DNA of 34,636 nucleotides from an uncultured Bacteroidales bacterium (GCA_902785075.1 CACZXN010000024.1:1-34636); one strand, 5' to 3'; counted from the first letter of the stretch, positions 7,301 to 15,572 are shown. The notes: generated by a model from the letters alone, not told the origin. Numbers and translations are program-made.

Positions 7301-8149
7301 TTAGCCGTTAGTCGTAACAATCTTGCAATTGGCTGGCTGGCGGATGTTTTCATCAAGGATTATCTCACCGATACTGTCAGCTTTGATGCTACCTGTCAGC
7401 GGATTCTTTACACTCACGATATGCCCCTTTATGTCAGCAGTTACTTCGCTGTATTCGAAGGCAAGGTCGGCATCTTCACCCATCGTGCAATCCTCCATTT
7501 GTAGGTCGTGTGCGTAACAGAGAGGTTGGGTACCAAGAACGTGACAACGAATCAGGCGCAGATTCTTACTATGCCATCCTAAGTATTCGCCATTGATTGT
7601 TGAGTCGTACACAGTGACGTTCTCTGTATTCCAAAAGGCATCTTTGGTATTGAGTGTTGAGTTGCGAATCACGATGTTACGGCTGTATTGGAACGAATAA
7701 TTACCTTGTAAAGTCAGATGATCAATCTCGATGTCTTCACAGTGCATCATGATGTAGTCAGCATGCTCTGCATTCACATCCTTCAGTTGGATATCCTTGC
7801 AGTGCCACAAGGTTTCTTGAGCATTGGGAAGATTTACGTTGCGGAGTTTCAGGTGTTCCATATCGCGGAACATCTTCGGAGCTTCAACGAGTGTATCGCT
7901 CATTTCTAGGTGGCGTGAGTACCACAAAGCAGCACGTGCTCCTTCTGTGAATAGGCAGTTGCTAATGATAAAGTGGTCATTGTGCCAGAAAGGGTATTTA
8001 CCTTCGAAACGGCAATGCTCAGCTGTTATGTCTTTGCATTCCTTAAGTGCCGACTCTCCTGCATGAATTGTCACGTCAATCAGTTGGAGATGATGTGAGG
8101 CAAACAAAGGCCGTTCTCCACCGAATTCATTGTTCTTTATAGTTGTCAT
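7301..8149 (-). CDS. DUF3737 family right-handed beta-helix protein
   Basis: A 282-residue cytoplasmic protein without a signal peptide or membrane segments. Its whole length is made of short beta-helix rungs with recurring patterns of the type W(H/N/Y)-x-(K/E)-N/D-hydrophobic (YPFWHNDHFIISNC, TLWHCKDIQLKDV, DAFWNTENVTVYDS, YLGWHSKNLRLIRC), the known look of DUF3737. The biochemical role of the family is unknown; pentapeptide/pectate-lyase-like folds are a loose structural comparison only. The start codon directly touches the heptad array 8150-8261, leaving no ordinary ribosome-binding region. It lies downstream of the MATE gene on the same strand. Confidence 0.88.
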   Translation of the reverse strand: MTTIKNNEFGGERPLFASHHLQLIDVTIHAGESALKECKDITAEHCRFEGKYPFWHNDHFIISNCLFTEGARAALWYSRHLEMSDTLVEAPKMFRDMEHLKLRNVNLPNAQETLWHCKDIQLKDVNAEHADYIMMHCEDIEIDHLTLQGNYSFQYSRNIVIRNSTLNTKDAFWNTENVTVYDSTINGEYLGWHSKNLRLIRCHVLGTQPLCYAHDLQMEDCTMGEDADLAFEYSEVTADIKGHIVSVKNPLTGSIKADSIGEIILDENIRQPANCKIVTTNG

Positions 8150-8275
8150 AGTTTATAGTTTACCGTTTACCGTTTACCGTTTACAGTTTACCGTTTATAG
8201 TTTACCGTTTATAGTTTACCGTTTACAGTTTACCGTTTACAGTTTATAGTTTATAGTTTACAGATGAAAGTTGAT
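8150..8275. repeat. Sixteen-unit heptad array [A/C]GTTTA[C/T]
   Basis: Sixteen uninterrupted 7-mers, each matching [A/C]GTTTA[C/T], fill 8150-8261. Two decayed units follow (AGATGAA, AGTTGAT). Only the two end positions of the heptad vary; the GTTTA core is invariant. The array starts at the base next to the DUF3737 start codon, so on the minus strand it is the gene's immediate 5' leader, reading as RTAAACK-type units. Confidence 0.92.
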
Positions 8276-8296
8276 AAATTGAATCTTGAATTATCT

Positions 8297-8331
8297 TTAG
8301 CTCTTAGTTCCTAGTTCTTAGTTCCTACTCC
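8297..8331. repeat. Five-unit heptad array, TTAGTTC type
   Basis: TTAGCTC, TTAGTTC, CTAGTTC, TTAGTTC and CTACTCC follow in strict 7-nt phase. The last unit merges into the GC-rich repeat at 8326-8392. The unit differs from the neighbouring array (8150-8275) but the period is the same. Confidence 0.7.
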
Positions 8332-8392
8332 CCTCCATAGAGGGAGGGGTAAGGGGGAGGGTCTTTTCTCCTAAGGGGGACTGGGGAGTCCT
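8326..8392. repeat. GC-rich REP-like element with a G-quadruplex motif
   Basis: CCCCTCC (8330-8336) can pair with GGAGGGG (8343-8349). The stretch 8342-8361 contains four G-runs (GGG, GGGG, GGGGG, GGG) separated by 1-3 nt, which is a textbook G-quadruplex motif on the plus strand. A second hairpin, GGACT-GGGG-AGTCC (8378-8391), is followed by T6 and looks like a plus-strand terminator. The element reaches into the MATE gene and supplies its last codons and stop. Confidence 0.7.
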
Positions 8393-9786
8393 TTTTTCGT
8401 TTTCTTTATCATCCTAATCAGCATCACAACCCCTCGAACACACAATTCCGAAGCCATTGCTATCCATACACCGGTTAGCCCCCATTGAGAAGCAACGAGT
8501 GCAGCAAATGGTATTCGAATGAGCCATATACTACCCAGTTGAATAATACTTGGCAAGAGTGTGTCACCCATTCCTACAAAAATGCTATAGCAGATAATAG
8601 AAGTCGCGAACATAGGTTCGGCAAAAGCTTCGATACGCAGAACGCGGGTGGTAAGTTGTTGGACATCAATATCGGGGGTCATTAAGCTCATCAAGTCGGG
8701 TACCGTGATGTACATCACGATTGCTAATAATGACATGATAGCGACTCCCATCCCCAGAGCAATAAAAGCGAATTTGTGGATAAGGTCATGTCTTTGTGCG
8801 CCAAGACTTTGTCCGATGAGTGTAGTAGCCGCCTCACCTATGCCGTATCCAGGCATATAGCAAAGACTCTCAATGGTGATTCCCATTGCGTTGGCTGCGA
8901 TGGCAACTGTGCCAAGAGGGGCAACGATGACTGTTGACGTAATCTGTGCAGCACACGAGATAATCCGCTCCAGTCCTATTGGAGAACCAATCATCAATGC
9001 TTTCTTCAGAACACGGTTCTCGGGCAGCAACTTACCTTTGAAGTCAAGACGTAACTCTTTTGATTTGCGACACATGTGGTAGATGAGATAGAGCGCACCA
9101 AGATGCCACGCAGTACATGTGCCTAGTGCAGCCCCCAAGACACCCAAACCTAATCCTGGGCAAGTGAACTGCCACCCCAGCAGGCTTATTTCGCGAGTCG
9201 GGAAGATGAAGAAAAAGTTGAACACCACATCGAATGCACAGATGATGACCGACAAGATACTTGGCAGTTTCATATCACCACTACAGCGGAGCATCCCAAC
9301 CAGGAGCATATAAACCATCATGAGCGGCATTGAACACACAAAGACAAGAAAGTAGATGCCAGCATCTTCAACAATATCCGCATTACCTCCTAACCAAATA
9401 GGCAGTTGACGGCTGATGCTGATACCGACTATCATGAGGAAACTACCGAAGATGAGAGCAGCTGTGAACGCCTGTCTCAATACGTCGTTAGCCTCCTTTT
9501 TCTTTTTGGCACCGAACAAATGTGCCACTTGTACCGAGAATCCTGAAGAAACAGCGCTACATACACCACCCATCATCCATGTGGACGTAGCGATAAGTCC
9601 AATGGAAGCAGTCGCATTTGCTCCCAAACTTCCTACCATAGCCGTATCAATATAATCCATCACGATGTTGTTGAGATTCGACAAGATAGCAGGCAGGCTT
9701 AGCATGAATGCAAGTCGAATCTGCTCACTAAGCCTTACGTGCTCTGTCGAGTGAATGGTATGTGCTAACCTTTCTTGTGTCGTCAT
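8371..9786 (-). CDS. MATE-family multidrug/toxin exporter
   Basis: Inner-membrane exporter that uses a Na+ or H+ gradient. From the chosen start the protein has 471 residues and about 12 membrane segments in two similar halves. The typical MATE opening is LSLPAILSNLNNIVMDYIDTAMVGSLG and the second half begins MIGSPIGLERIISCAAQ. The frame is open up to 9846, but a -7 box (TATCTTTG on the minus strand) lies at 9824-9831, inside that extension. The ATG at 9784-9786 (MTTQERLAH) is therefore the better start. The last residues (KKGLPSPP) and the stop are encoded by the REP-like element 8326-8392, suggesting that the original C-terminus was altered. The substrate is unknown. The gene is divergent from pepT. 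Confidence 0.93.
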   Translation of the reverse strand: MTTQERLAHTIHSTEHVRLSEQIRLAFMLSLPAILSNLNNIVMDYIDTAMVGSLGANATASIGLIATSTWMMGGVCSAVSSGFSVQVAHLFGAKKKKEANDVLRQAFTAALIFGSFLMIVGISISRQLPIWLGGNADIVEDAGIYFLVFVCSMPLMMVYMLLVGMLRCSGDMKLPSILSVIICAFDVVFNFFFIFPTREISLLGWQFTCPGLGLGVLGAALGTCTAWHLGALYLIYHMCRKSKELRLDFKGKLLPENRVLKKALMIGSPIGLERIISCAAQITSTVIVAPLGTVAIAANAMGITIESLCYMPGYGIGEAATTLIGQSLGAQRHDLIHKFAFIALGMGVAIMSLLAIVMYITVPDLMSLMTPDIDVQQLTTRVLRIEAFAEPMFATSIICYSIFVGMGDTLLPSIIQLGSIWLIRIPFAALVASQWGLTGVWIAMASELCVRGVVMLIRMIKKTKKGLPSPP

Positions 9787-9823
9787 TTCTTGGTATTTTC
9801 CTGAAATAGCACTATATTTTTTG

Positions 9824-9831
9824 CAAAGATA
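9824..9831 (-). promoter_or_regulatory. MATE gene promoter, -7 box
   Basis: CAAAGATA on the plus strand reads TATCTTTG on the minus strand, an exact TAnnTTTG box. The predicted start is near 9817, about 30 nt before the ATG at 9786. No good -33 TTTG is seen at the expected distance. Confidence 0.65.
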
Positions 9832-9850
9832 CGAAATAAAACACAAATTT

Positions 9851-9918
9851 TAATGCATAATCCATAATTATTTGCTAACTTCGCTGTCGATTGTAAATTG
9901 TACATTATAATTATTAAT
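9851..9918. repeat. Heptad-phased stretches around the pepT promoter
   Basis: TAATGCA, TAATCCA and TAATTAT (9851-9871) lie just before the -7 box. TTGTAAA, TTGTACA, TTATAAT and TATTAAT (9891-9918) lie in the leader. The period is 7 nt on both sides of the promoter, but the units are AT-rich and more degenerate than in the other arrays. Confidence 0.45.
9876..9883 (+). promoter_or_regulatory. pepT promoter, -7 box TAACTTCG
   Basis: TAACTTCG is one base off TAnnTTTG and the same variant as before the divIC-like gene. The predicted start near 9890 gives a leader of about 50 nt. Heptad units TAATGCA, TAATCCA and TAATTAT (9851-9871) lie over the -33 region. Confidence 0.5.
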
Positions 9919-9938
9919 AGTAAATTGCCAAAGAGAAT

Positions 9939-11165
9939 ATGGTAAATATAACAGAACGTTTCTTAAACTACACTAAGTTCGACACCCAGTCGAGCGAAGA
10001 GGGTGAAGGTTGCCCAAGTACACCGAAGCAATTGTTGTTTGCAGAGTTCTTGAAGAACGAGTTGGTTGCTGAAGGTTTGCAAGATGTTGAGATGGATGAG
10101 CACGGATATATCTATGCTACGCTACCTGCCAACATTGATGCAGATGTGCCTGTTGTGGGGTTTATTGCCCACATGGACACCAGCCCTGATTGTTCGGGTG
10201 CGGATATCAAACCCCGTATCGTCAAGGGCTATGACGGTAAAGATATAGAACTGAGCGATGGTATTGTTTCTTCTCCAGAGAAGTTTCCCGAACTGCTCAA
10301 CCACATTGGTGAGGACTTGATCGTGACGGATGGGCATACGCTTCTTGGAGCAGACGATAAAGCCGGAATCGCTGAAATTGTTCAAGCGATGGTGTATCTG
10401 CAGCATCATCCGGAAGTGAAGCATGGGAAAATCCGTGTTGCCTTCAACCCTGATGAGGAAATTGGTATGGGTGCACATTTGTTCGATGTGGAAAAATTCG
10501 GTTGTCAGTTTGCTTACACGATGGATGGTAGTGAGGTTGGAGAATTGGAGTTTGAGAACTTCAATGCTGCTTCGGCAAAGATTCGCATCAAGGGGGTCAG
10601 TGTACATCCCGGATACGCAAAGGGGAAAATGGTAAATGCTGGTAGGATTGCAACGGAGTTAGTGCAGATGCTTCCTCAAGATGAGACTCCTGAAACGACT
10701 GAAGGGTATGAGGGTTTCTTCCATCTTACTGGAATACAAGGTGGTTGTGAGAAGGCAGATGTGGCTTTTATCATAAGAGATCATCATCGTTTGAAGTTTG
10801 AAAAGCGCAAGGAGCGTATGGAGGAAGTGGTGGCAGTAATCAATGCGAAATATGGTGATGGGGTAGCTGAGCTCGATATGAACGATCAGTATTATAACAT
10901 GCGAGAGAAGGTTGAACCCATGATGTATATCATAGATATCGCTAAGAAGGCAATGGAAGAAGCAGGTGTTACTCCAAGAATACAAGCCATTCGAGGTGGT
11001 ACAGATGGGGCGCAACTATCGTTTAAGGGGCTTCCTTGTCCAAATATCTTTGCTGGTGGAATCAATTTCCATGGGCCTTTCGAGTTCGTGCCCATTCAGT
11101 CGATGGAGAAGGCGATGATGACTGTGGTGAATATCTGTAAGTTGGTAGCAGAAAAGGGGCATTGA
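9939..11165 (+). CDS. pepT: Peptidase T (tripeptide aminopeptidase)
   Basis: Cytoplasmic M20B metallopeptidase that removes the N-terminal residue from tripeptides. Length (408) and residue numbering agree closely with the studied PepT. Metal ligands are His78, Asp140, Glu174, Asp196 and His378. Asp80 follows the HMD motif and Glu173 is the catalytic base (NPDEE). The dimerisation lid lies between about 210 and 320. The S4-domain gene starts 2 nt after the stop, so the two are an operon. Its role is probably terminal digestion of imported peptides. Confidence 0.97.
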   Translation: MVNITERFLNYTKFDTQSSEEGEGCPSTPKQLLFAEFLKNELVAEGLQDVEMDEHGYIYATLPANIDADVPVVGFIAHMDTSPDCSGADIKPRIVKGYDGKDIELSDGIVSSPEKFPELLNHIGEDLIVTDGHTLLGADDKAGIAEIVQAMVYLQHHPEVKHGKIRVAFNPDEEIGMGAHLFDVEKFGCQFAYTMDGSEVGELEFENFNAASAKIRIKGVSVHPGYAKGKMVNAGRIATELVQMLPQDETPETTEGYEGFFHLTGIQGGCEKADVAFIIRDHHRLKFEKRKERMEEVVAVINAKYGDGVAELDMNDQYYNMREKVEPMMYIIDIAKKAMEEAGVTPRIQAIRGGTDGAQLSFKGLPCPNIFAGGINFHGPFEFVPIQSMEKAMMTVVNICKLVAEKGH

Positions 11166-11166
11166 G

Positions 11167-11589
11167 ATGGAAGCAAGACTTGATAAATGGTTGTGGGCCG
11201 CTAGGATTTTCAAAACTCGCTCGATTGCTATTGATGCTTGTAAGAACGGCCGTGTGATGATGAATGGAGTGAAGCTGAAACCATCACGCATGATTAAAGA
11301 AGGCGACGAGATTCAAGTGCGCAAACCACCAGTTACTTATACGTTCCGTGTGTTGCAAGCCATACAGAACAGGGTGGGGGCAAAATTGGTACCGGAAGTG
11401 TTAGAGAATATCACAACTCCTGATCAGTATGAGTTGTTGGAAATGAATCGCATCAGCGGATTTGTGAACAGAGCTCGAGGAACAGGTCGTCCTACCAAAA
11501 AAGAACGCCGTGATTTGGACGAGTTTGTCCAGCCGGCATTCTTCGGAGATTTTGATTTCGACTTCGATGATGACGAAGATGATGAATAA
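11167..11589 (+). CDS. S4-domain RNA-binding protein, Hsp15 (HslR) type
   Basis: A 140-residue protein beginning MEARLDKWLWAARIFKTRS, the hallmark of the Hsp15/YrfH S4 family. GRVMMNGVKLKPSRMIKEGDEI completes the S4 fold (about 3-62). In E. coli, Hsp15 binds stalled 50S subunits carrying nascent chains; the same role is inferred here. Basic RGTGRPTKKERR is followed by an unusual acidic-aromatic tail (FDFDFDDDEDDE), which could shield the basic patch. It is translated right after pepT and shares a convergent terminator with pth. Confidence 0.87.
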   Translation: MEARLDKWLWAARIFKTRSIAIDACKNGRVMMNGVKLKPSRMIKEGDEIQVRKPPVTYTFRVLQAIQNRVGAKLVPEVLENITTPDQYELLEMNRISGFVNRARGTGRPTKKERRDLDEFVQPAFFGDFDFDFDDDEDDE

Positions 11590-11592
11590 AAT

Positions 11593-11627
11593 AAATAAAG
11601 GTGTAACGGAGTGTTGCACCTTTATTT
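11593..11627. terminator. Bidirectional terminator between the S4 gene and pth
   Basis: A 15-pair stem (11593-11607 with 11613-11627, one G-U) with a 5-nt loop has A-rich and T-rich flanks on both sides, so it can stop transcription from both converging genes. The last codon and stop of pth (11622-11627) lie inside the stem. Confidence 0.9.
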
Positions 11628-12185
11628 GTTATTATAGTTGTTCATTGCGAATGTGATGCCTGATAGGCAGAATGCTTTGATCATCTCGCATGCCACACCT
11701 ACCCGTTCGTCCATCCGCTCTAATTCTTCAGGTTCAAATTGACCCAGTACAAAATCAATTTGTGTGCCACGAGGGAAATCATTTCCTACTCCAAAGCGAA
11801 TGCGTGCCCATTGCTGTGAACAAAGAACGGATGCGATATTCTTCAATCCATTGTGACCACCATCGCTACCGTTGGGACGAAGTCGCAGTTTTCCGAAGGG
11901 GAGGGCGAGGTCGTCGCAAATGATGAGCAGGTTCTCGGGTTGGATATTCTCCTTGTTCATCCAATAGCGGACAGCATTACCGCTGAGGTTCATATAGGTG
12001 CTTGGCTTCAGTAGTATTACTTCAGCATTTTTCACACGACCCATTCCGACAAACCCATAGCGCTTGTCTTCAAACGAAATGTTGGATGCCTTTGCAAAAG
12101 CATCCAACACTCTGAATCCTATGTTGTGGCGGGTGCCATCGTATTCGTCGCCGATATTACCCAAGCCAACAATCAAATACTTCAT
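11622..12185 (-). CDS. pth: Peptidyl-tRNA hydrolase
   Basis: Releases tRNA from prematurely dropped peptidyl-tRNA. The 187-residue protein has the usual length. Catalytic His20 lies in TRHNIGF, Asn10 in GLGN, Asn66 in YMNLSG, and the Asp pair 91-92 in [19 protein letters not shown] (about 107-117) completes the active site. The position 11-12 pair is Ile-Gly where most families have Pro-Gly. It starts 10 nt after rplY ends, the classical rplY-pth pairing. The last codons overlap the shared terminator. Confidence 0.97.
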   Translation of the reverse strand: MKYLIVGLGNIGDEYDGTRHNIGFRVLDAFAKASNISFEDKRYGFVGMGRVKNAEVILLKPSTYMNLSGNAVRYWMNKENIQPENLLIICDDLALPFGKLRLRPNGSDGGHNGLKNIASVLCSQQWARIRFGVGNDFPRGTQIDFVLGQFEPEELERMDERVGVACEMIKAFCLSGITFAMNNYNNK

Positions 12186-12195
12186 CGGTTGTCAA

Positions 12196-12816
12196 TTATT
12201 CTGCTGCACCATCTTCAGAAGCTGCTTCAGCTGCATCAGAAGCAGAACGAGCTGCACGTGTCATACGAACACCACATACGACAACTTCCTTAGGAGTAAC
12301 GATTTCGAGATTCTCGAACTGAAGTTCCTCAACCTTGATAGACTTACCAAGAGCGAGCTTTGTTACGTCGATATCCAATGTGTCAGGGAAGTTAGTGTAA
12401 AGTGCCTTTACTTTCAATTTGCGTACACTTGCTGAGAGCTTACCACCGGCTTTAACACCTTCAGCCAAACCGTTCAACTTGATAGGAATTTCAATGACAA
12501 CTGGCTTGTCTTCAGTAATCTGGTAGAAGTCGACATGAAGTGGACGGTCGGTTACGAAGTCTGTTTGAAGTGCCTTGAGGATTGCCTTTACTGGTTTACC
12601 ATCGAGGTTGAGGTTCACGATGTACACGTTTGGAGTGTAAAGCAACTTTGCAAGTTCCTTGTTTGTTACTGTGAACGACTTAGCTACAGGAAGGCCTTTC
12701 TCGTCCTTCTCAACACCATAAATAACGCATGGAACGAGGTCCTGCTTACGGATTTCGCGACTTGCCTTCTTTCCGAGGTCGGTGCGCAATGTACCGTTCA
12801 ATGAGATTTCTTTCAT
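12196..12816 (-). CDS. rplY: Ribosomal protein bL25, CTC (long) form
   Basis: Binds 5S rRNA in the large ribosomal subunit. The 206-residue protein has the N-terminal L25 domain (about 1-92, SLNGTLRTDLGKKASREIRK, VPCVIYG) and the TL5/CTC C-terminal domain (about 95-185, including DKPVVIEIPIKLNGLAEGVKAGG). An Ala/Ser/Glu-rich tail ends the protein. The long form is usual for Bacteroidetes. A leader of about 90 nt with a possible hairpin separates it from its promoter, which may allow autoregulation. It is co-transcribed with pth. Confidence 0.96.
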   Translation of the reverse strand: MKEISLNGTLRTDLGKKASREIRKQDLVPCVIYGVEKDEKGLPVAKSFTVTNKELAKLLYTPNVYIVNLNLDGKPVKAILKALQTDFVTDRPLHVDFYQITEDKPVVIEIPIKLNGLAEGVKAGGKLSASVRKLKVKALYTNFPDTLDIDVTKLALGKSIKVEELQFENLEIVTPKEVVVCGVRMTRAARSASDAAEAASEDGAAE

Positions 12817-12914
12817 TTTTTCTTTAATTTTTGTGTTACTATAAATTAAGTTGATGCTTAATTCGCCATCACACGTAGCCTTGCGGCTTTAGAGTGTTGC
12901 CCAAAAAAGCGGTG

Positions 12915-12922
12915 CAAAGTTA
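12915..12922 (-). promoter_or_regulatory. rplY-pth promoter, -7 box
   Basis: CAAAGTTA on the plus strand reads TAACTTTG on the minus strand, an exact match. The start should be near 12908, giving a 90-nt leader. That leader contains AGCC-GCAA-GGCT (12877-12888), a small stem with a GNRA loop, enclosed by a possible ACAC/GTGT pairing. Confidence 0.7.
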
Positions 12923-13108
12923 GTAAAAATAATTGAATTACGTTGTAAAATGGACGATAATTCTGTGAAATTGTTACTCTACTGCTATAAAACTTATTCT
13001 TTTGGCTTGTATTTGCTTCGTTTTTTGAGGCTTTTTATGCAATAAGGCGATGAGAATGAGTAAAGGTAGCGATGTTTGTTTTGCATATTTTGTGGTGGAT
13101 TGCATCAT

Positions 13109-13140
13109 AAAAAAACGAGCTAACTTCTCAGTCTGCTCGT
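13109..13140 (-). terminator. Intrinsic terminator, minus strand
   Basis: On the minus strand ACGAGC (13140-13135) pairs with GCTCGT (13120-13115), with a 14-nt loop, followed directly by T7 in 13115-13109. It is the nearest T-tailed terminator downstream of rho, about 260 nt after the stop. It could instead end a short transcript starting near 13162. Confidence 0.75.
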
Positions 13141-13305
13141 AGTTTATGAAAAAGTCTTTACCTTATAGCAAAACTATATTACTTATAGCTTATCGATTGC
13201 AAATTTATTCAATAATTATAAATAACACAAATTTTTTTGATGTTTTTTGGAACATTTCGTGAAATATTGTACTATAATTTCATTTTTTTGTCCCCTCTAC
13301 AAAGA

Positions 13306-13346
13306 AATCACCTCAAAACAGCAGATTGTGTCGCTTTGAGGTGATT
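13306..13346 (-). repeat. 12-bp-stem hairpin downstream of rho
   Basis: AATCACCTCAAA (13306-13317) pairs perfectly with TTTGAGGTGATT (13335-13346) around a 17-nt loop. It starts 52 nt after the rho stop. No T-tract follows on either strand, so it is not a standard terminator. A processing or mRNA 3'-end stabilising structure is more likely. Confidence 0.6.
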
Positions 13347-13397
13347 GAGGTGAGTTGGATAGCTTTTCAGCAGGCTTTGCATTATCCGTGCTTTGCT

Positions 13398-15503
13398 TTA
13401 TCCGTTCATTGTTGCGAGGAATTCTTCGTTGCTTTCTGTGCGTTCGATATGTTTCAGTATTGTATCCATTGCTTCCAAGTTGGTCATATCTGCAATATGA
13501 TTTCGAATAATCCACATTCTTCTGCGGGTATTCTCGTCTTGGAGCAGGTCGTCGCGTCGAGTGCTTGATGCGATGAGGTTTACTGCTGGGAAGATTCGCT
13601 TGTTTGCTAATGTGCGATCGAGCTGCAATTCCATATTTCCTGTACCTTTGAACTCTTCAAAGATGACTTCGTCCATTTTCGAACCTGTATCGATTAGTGC
13701 GGTAGCGATGATGGTGAGTGAACCTCCTCCTTCGATGTTTCGTGCAGCTCCGAAGAATCGTTTTGGTTTTTGGAGTGCATTTGCATCTACACCACCTGTG
13801 AGTACCTTTCCGGATGCTGGGCTTACGGTGTTGTAGGCACGTGCAAGACGGGTGATGGAGTCGAGGAATATGACGACATCGTGTCCGCATTCTACCATAC
13901 GTTTTGCTTTCTCCAATACCAGATTGGCTATTTTTACGTGATTGTCGGCTGGGGCGTCGAATGTTGATGCTATTACTTCTGCGTTCACGGTACGAGCCAT
14001 ATCCGTTACTTCTTCAGGACGTTCGTCAATGAGCAGCATCATCAAGTATGCTTCTGGGTGATTGCGTGCGATGGAGTTGGCTATGTCCTTCATCAGCAAT
14101 GTCTTACCTGTCTTTGGTTGTGCTACGATGAGTGCTCGCTGTCCTTTTCCGATAGGGGAGAAGAGGTCAACTATACGGGATGAAGGTGTGTCGCCTTTTC
14201 CGCTACATAATTTGAATTTTTCTTCTGGGAATAGTGGCGTGAGGTATTCGAATGGTACTCGGTCTCTTACGACAGATGGTGCGCATCCGTTGATTTTCTC
14301 AATGCTTACCAATGGGAAGAACTTCTCTCCTTCGTGTGGTGGGCGTATGGTTCCTTCGACAACATCACCTGTTTTCAATCCGTAATGTTGTACTTGTGAC
14401 GGGTTGACATATATATCGTCTGGAGATGTGAGGTAGTTGTAGTCGGAACTACGCAAGAATCCGAAGTCGCCTGAAAGGTCGAGCACACCAGAAACTGATA
14501 CGATGTTGTTGAAGTTATAGGGTTCAACATCGATGTTAGGCATGTCGTAATCTTCTTGATAAGATTCGTTGCCGCTGGTGGCAGATGCTTCCTGCGTTTT
14601 CGACTCGAACATGCTCTTGTCTTCGTGGTTGAATTGTCTGAAATAATTCAAAGGTGCATGTTCTTCTTGGTTCATTTCGTTAGGGATGTCTTCTACGATG
14701 ATGAAATCTGTATCGTCGTCGAATGGTTCCTGGCTTGCGTTCGAGCCACGGTTGGTTGGTGTGGAATATGATTCCTCTCCTTCCGTTGAAGCATCATCAG
14801 CAGCTTCTTCTTCTTCCTCTTCTGAGAATTTGGGGCTGAAATCCATGAGGGATGTCTTCTGGTGCGTTTTTGCCTCAGAGGCATCTCCGTTTTCTGCTGA
14901 GTCAAACAAGGTAGCCTGATTGTCTTTGTCCGTTGTTTCGGATTTGTTTTCTTCAGGAGCTTGCTCTGTTGCAGCTTGGTTTTTCTTAGGTCTGCCGCGT
15001 TTTTTCTTTGGCGTCTCTACAGTTTCTTCTGCAGTAGGGACTTCTGGAGCAGGTTCTGCGGGCTGTTCCTCTGTTTCAACAGGTTCGTCCTTCTTAGGTC
15101 TGCCGCGTTTTTTCTTCGCAGGCTCTGCTGCTGTTTCCACAGGAGTTTGTTCTTCAGTTGGCTTTGGCGCCTCTTCAGGATTGCCTTCTGTGTCCTTCAG
15201 CAGGTCTTTCTCTTCTTGGGACAAATCGTTGAATAGTGAGTTTGATGGAGCAGAAACCGTTGTCTGCTTTTCTATTTTTTTAGCCTTGAGTTGGTTTGCC
15301 GAGTAAACAAAATCGACCGTCTTAATTCTGTTTCGTTTTTTAGGCTTTTCCACCGCTTTTTGAGCAGCAGAAACGCTTTCGTGGTCGATAATGTCATACA
15401 TCAACGCTGCATGGTCTTTCTTGTTAGAACTGATTCCATACTCGTCTGCAATAGCTTGCAATTCTTCCAAGCTCTTGTTCTGTAGTTCTGATTTGCTATA
15501 CAT
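13398..15503 (-). CDS. rho: Transcription termination factor Rho with long disordered insert
   Basis: Hexameric RNA-dependent ATPase that ends transcription. The 701 residues compare with about 420 in E. coli. An N-terminal Rho_N helical piece (1-45) is followed by about 280 residues of disordered, acidic, Pro/Glu/Thr-rich sequence. This carries two identical basic AT-hook-like motifs KKRGRPKK (131-138 and 167-174). The OB-fold RNA-binding domain starts near 335 ([15 protein letters not shown]). Walker A is AQPKTGKT (461-468) and Walker B is [16 protein letters not shown]. Long inserts are known in Bacteroidetes Rho; in Bacteroides thetaiotaomicron the disordered part has been reported to drive phase separation. 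The promoter at 15643-15674 gives a leader of about 130 nt, suitable for autoregulation. It is divergent from engB. Confidence 0.97.
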   Translation of the reverse strand: MYSKSELQNKSLEELQAIADEYGISSNKKDHAALMYDIIDHESVSAAQKAVEKPKKRNRIKTVDFVYSANQLKAKKIEKQTTVSAPSNSLFNDLSQEEKDLLKDTEGNPEEAPKPTEEQTPVETAAEPAKKKRGRPKKDEPVETEEQPAEPAPEVPTAEETVETPKKKRGRPKKNQAATEQAPEENKSETTDKDNQATLFDSAENGDASEAKTHQKTSLMDFSPKFSEEEEEEAADDASTEGEESYSTPTNRGSNASQEPFDDDTDFIIVEDIPNEMNQEEHAPLNYFRQFNHEDKSMFESKTQEASATSGNESYQEDYDMPNIDVEPYNFNNIVSVSGVLDLSGDFGFLRSSDYNYLTSPDDIYVNPSQVQHYGLKTGDVVEGTIRPPHEGEKFFPLVSIEKINGCAPSVVRDRVPFEYLTPLFPEEKFKLCSGKGDTPSSRIVDLFSPIGKGQRALIVAQPKTGKTLLMKDIANSIARNHPEAYLMMLLIDERPEEVTDMARTVNAEVIASTFDAPADNHVKIANLVLEKAKRMVECGHDVVIFLDSITRLARAYNTVSPASGKVLTGGVDANALQKPKRFFGAARNIEGGGSLTIIATALIDTGSKMDEVIFEEFKGTGNMELQLDRTLANKRIFPAVNLIASSTRRDDLLQDENTRRRMWIIRNHIADMTNLEAMDTILKHIERTESNEEFLATMNG

Positions 15504-15544
15504 TGTGTTGTTGATTTATAATCTCTGTGAGTTAGGCTATGTAC

Positions 15545-15572
15545 ACACTCCATACTCCATACTCCAATCCAA
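15545..15572. repeat. Heptad array in the rho leader
   Basis: ACACTCC, ATACTCC, ATACTCC and AATCCAA follow in 7-nt phase. The array lies between the rho promoter and start codon, so it is transcribed into the rho mRNA leader. Three units are strong and the fourth is decayed. Confidence 0.6.

Larger units (their letters stand above)
12817..13397. other. 581-bp intergenic region between rplY and rho
   Basis: The region contains the rplY leader and promoter (12817-12922), a stretch without convincing genes (12923-13108), an intrinsic terminator (13115-13140, minus), a weak promoter-like pair on the minus strand (13169-13203), an AT-rich stretch, and a 12-bp-stem hairpin right after rho (13306-13346). 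A minus-strand 44-codon frame at 12974-13108 begins at the terminator T-tract. Its Lys/Gln-rich translation has no recognisable features and I do not call it a gene. Confidence 0.6.

Noticed and set aside
8150-8275. CRISPR-like array
   Set aside because: Units are 7 nt with no spacers, and no cas genes are nearby.
8371-9846. Longer MATE start at 9846
   Set aside because: A consensus -7 promoter box lies within the extra 20 codons, and homologous MATE proteins begin shortly before the first membrane segment.
12974-13108. 44-codon minus-strand frame beginning at the terminator T-tract
   Set aside because: There is no start signal, no recognisable features, and a preceding terminator would stop transcription.
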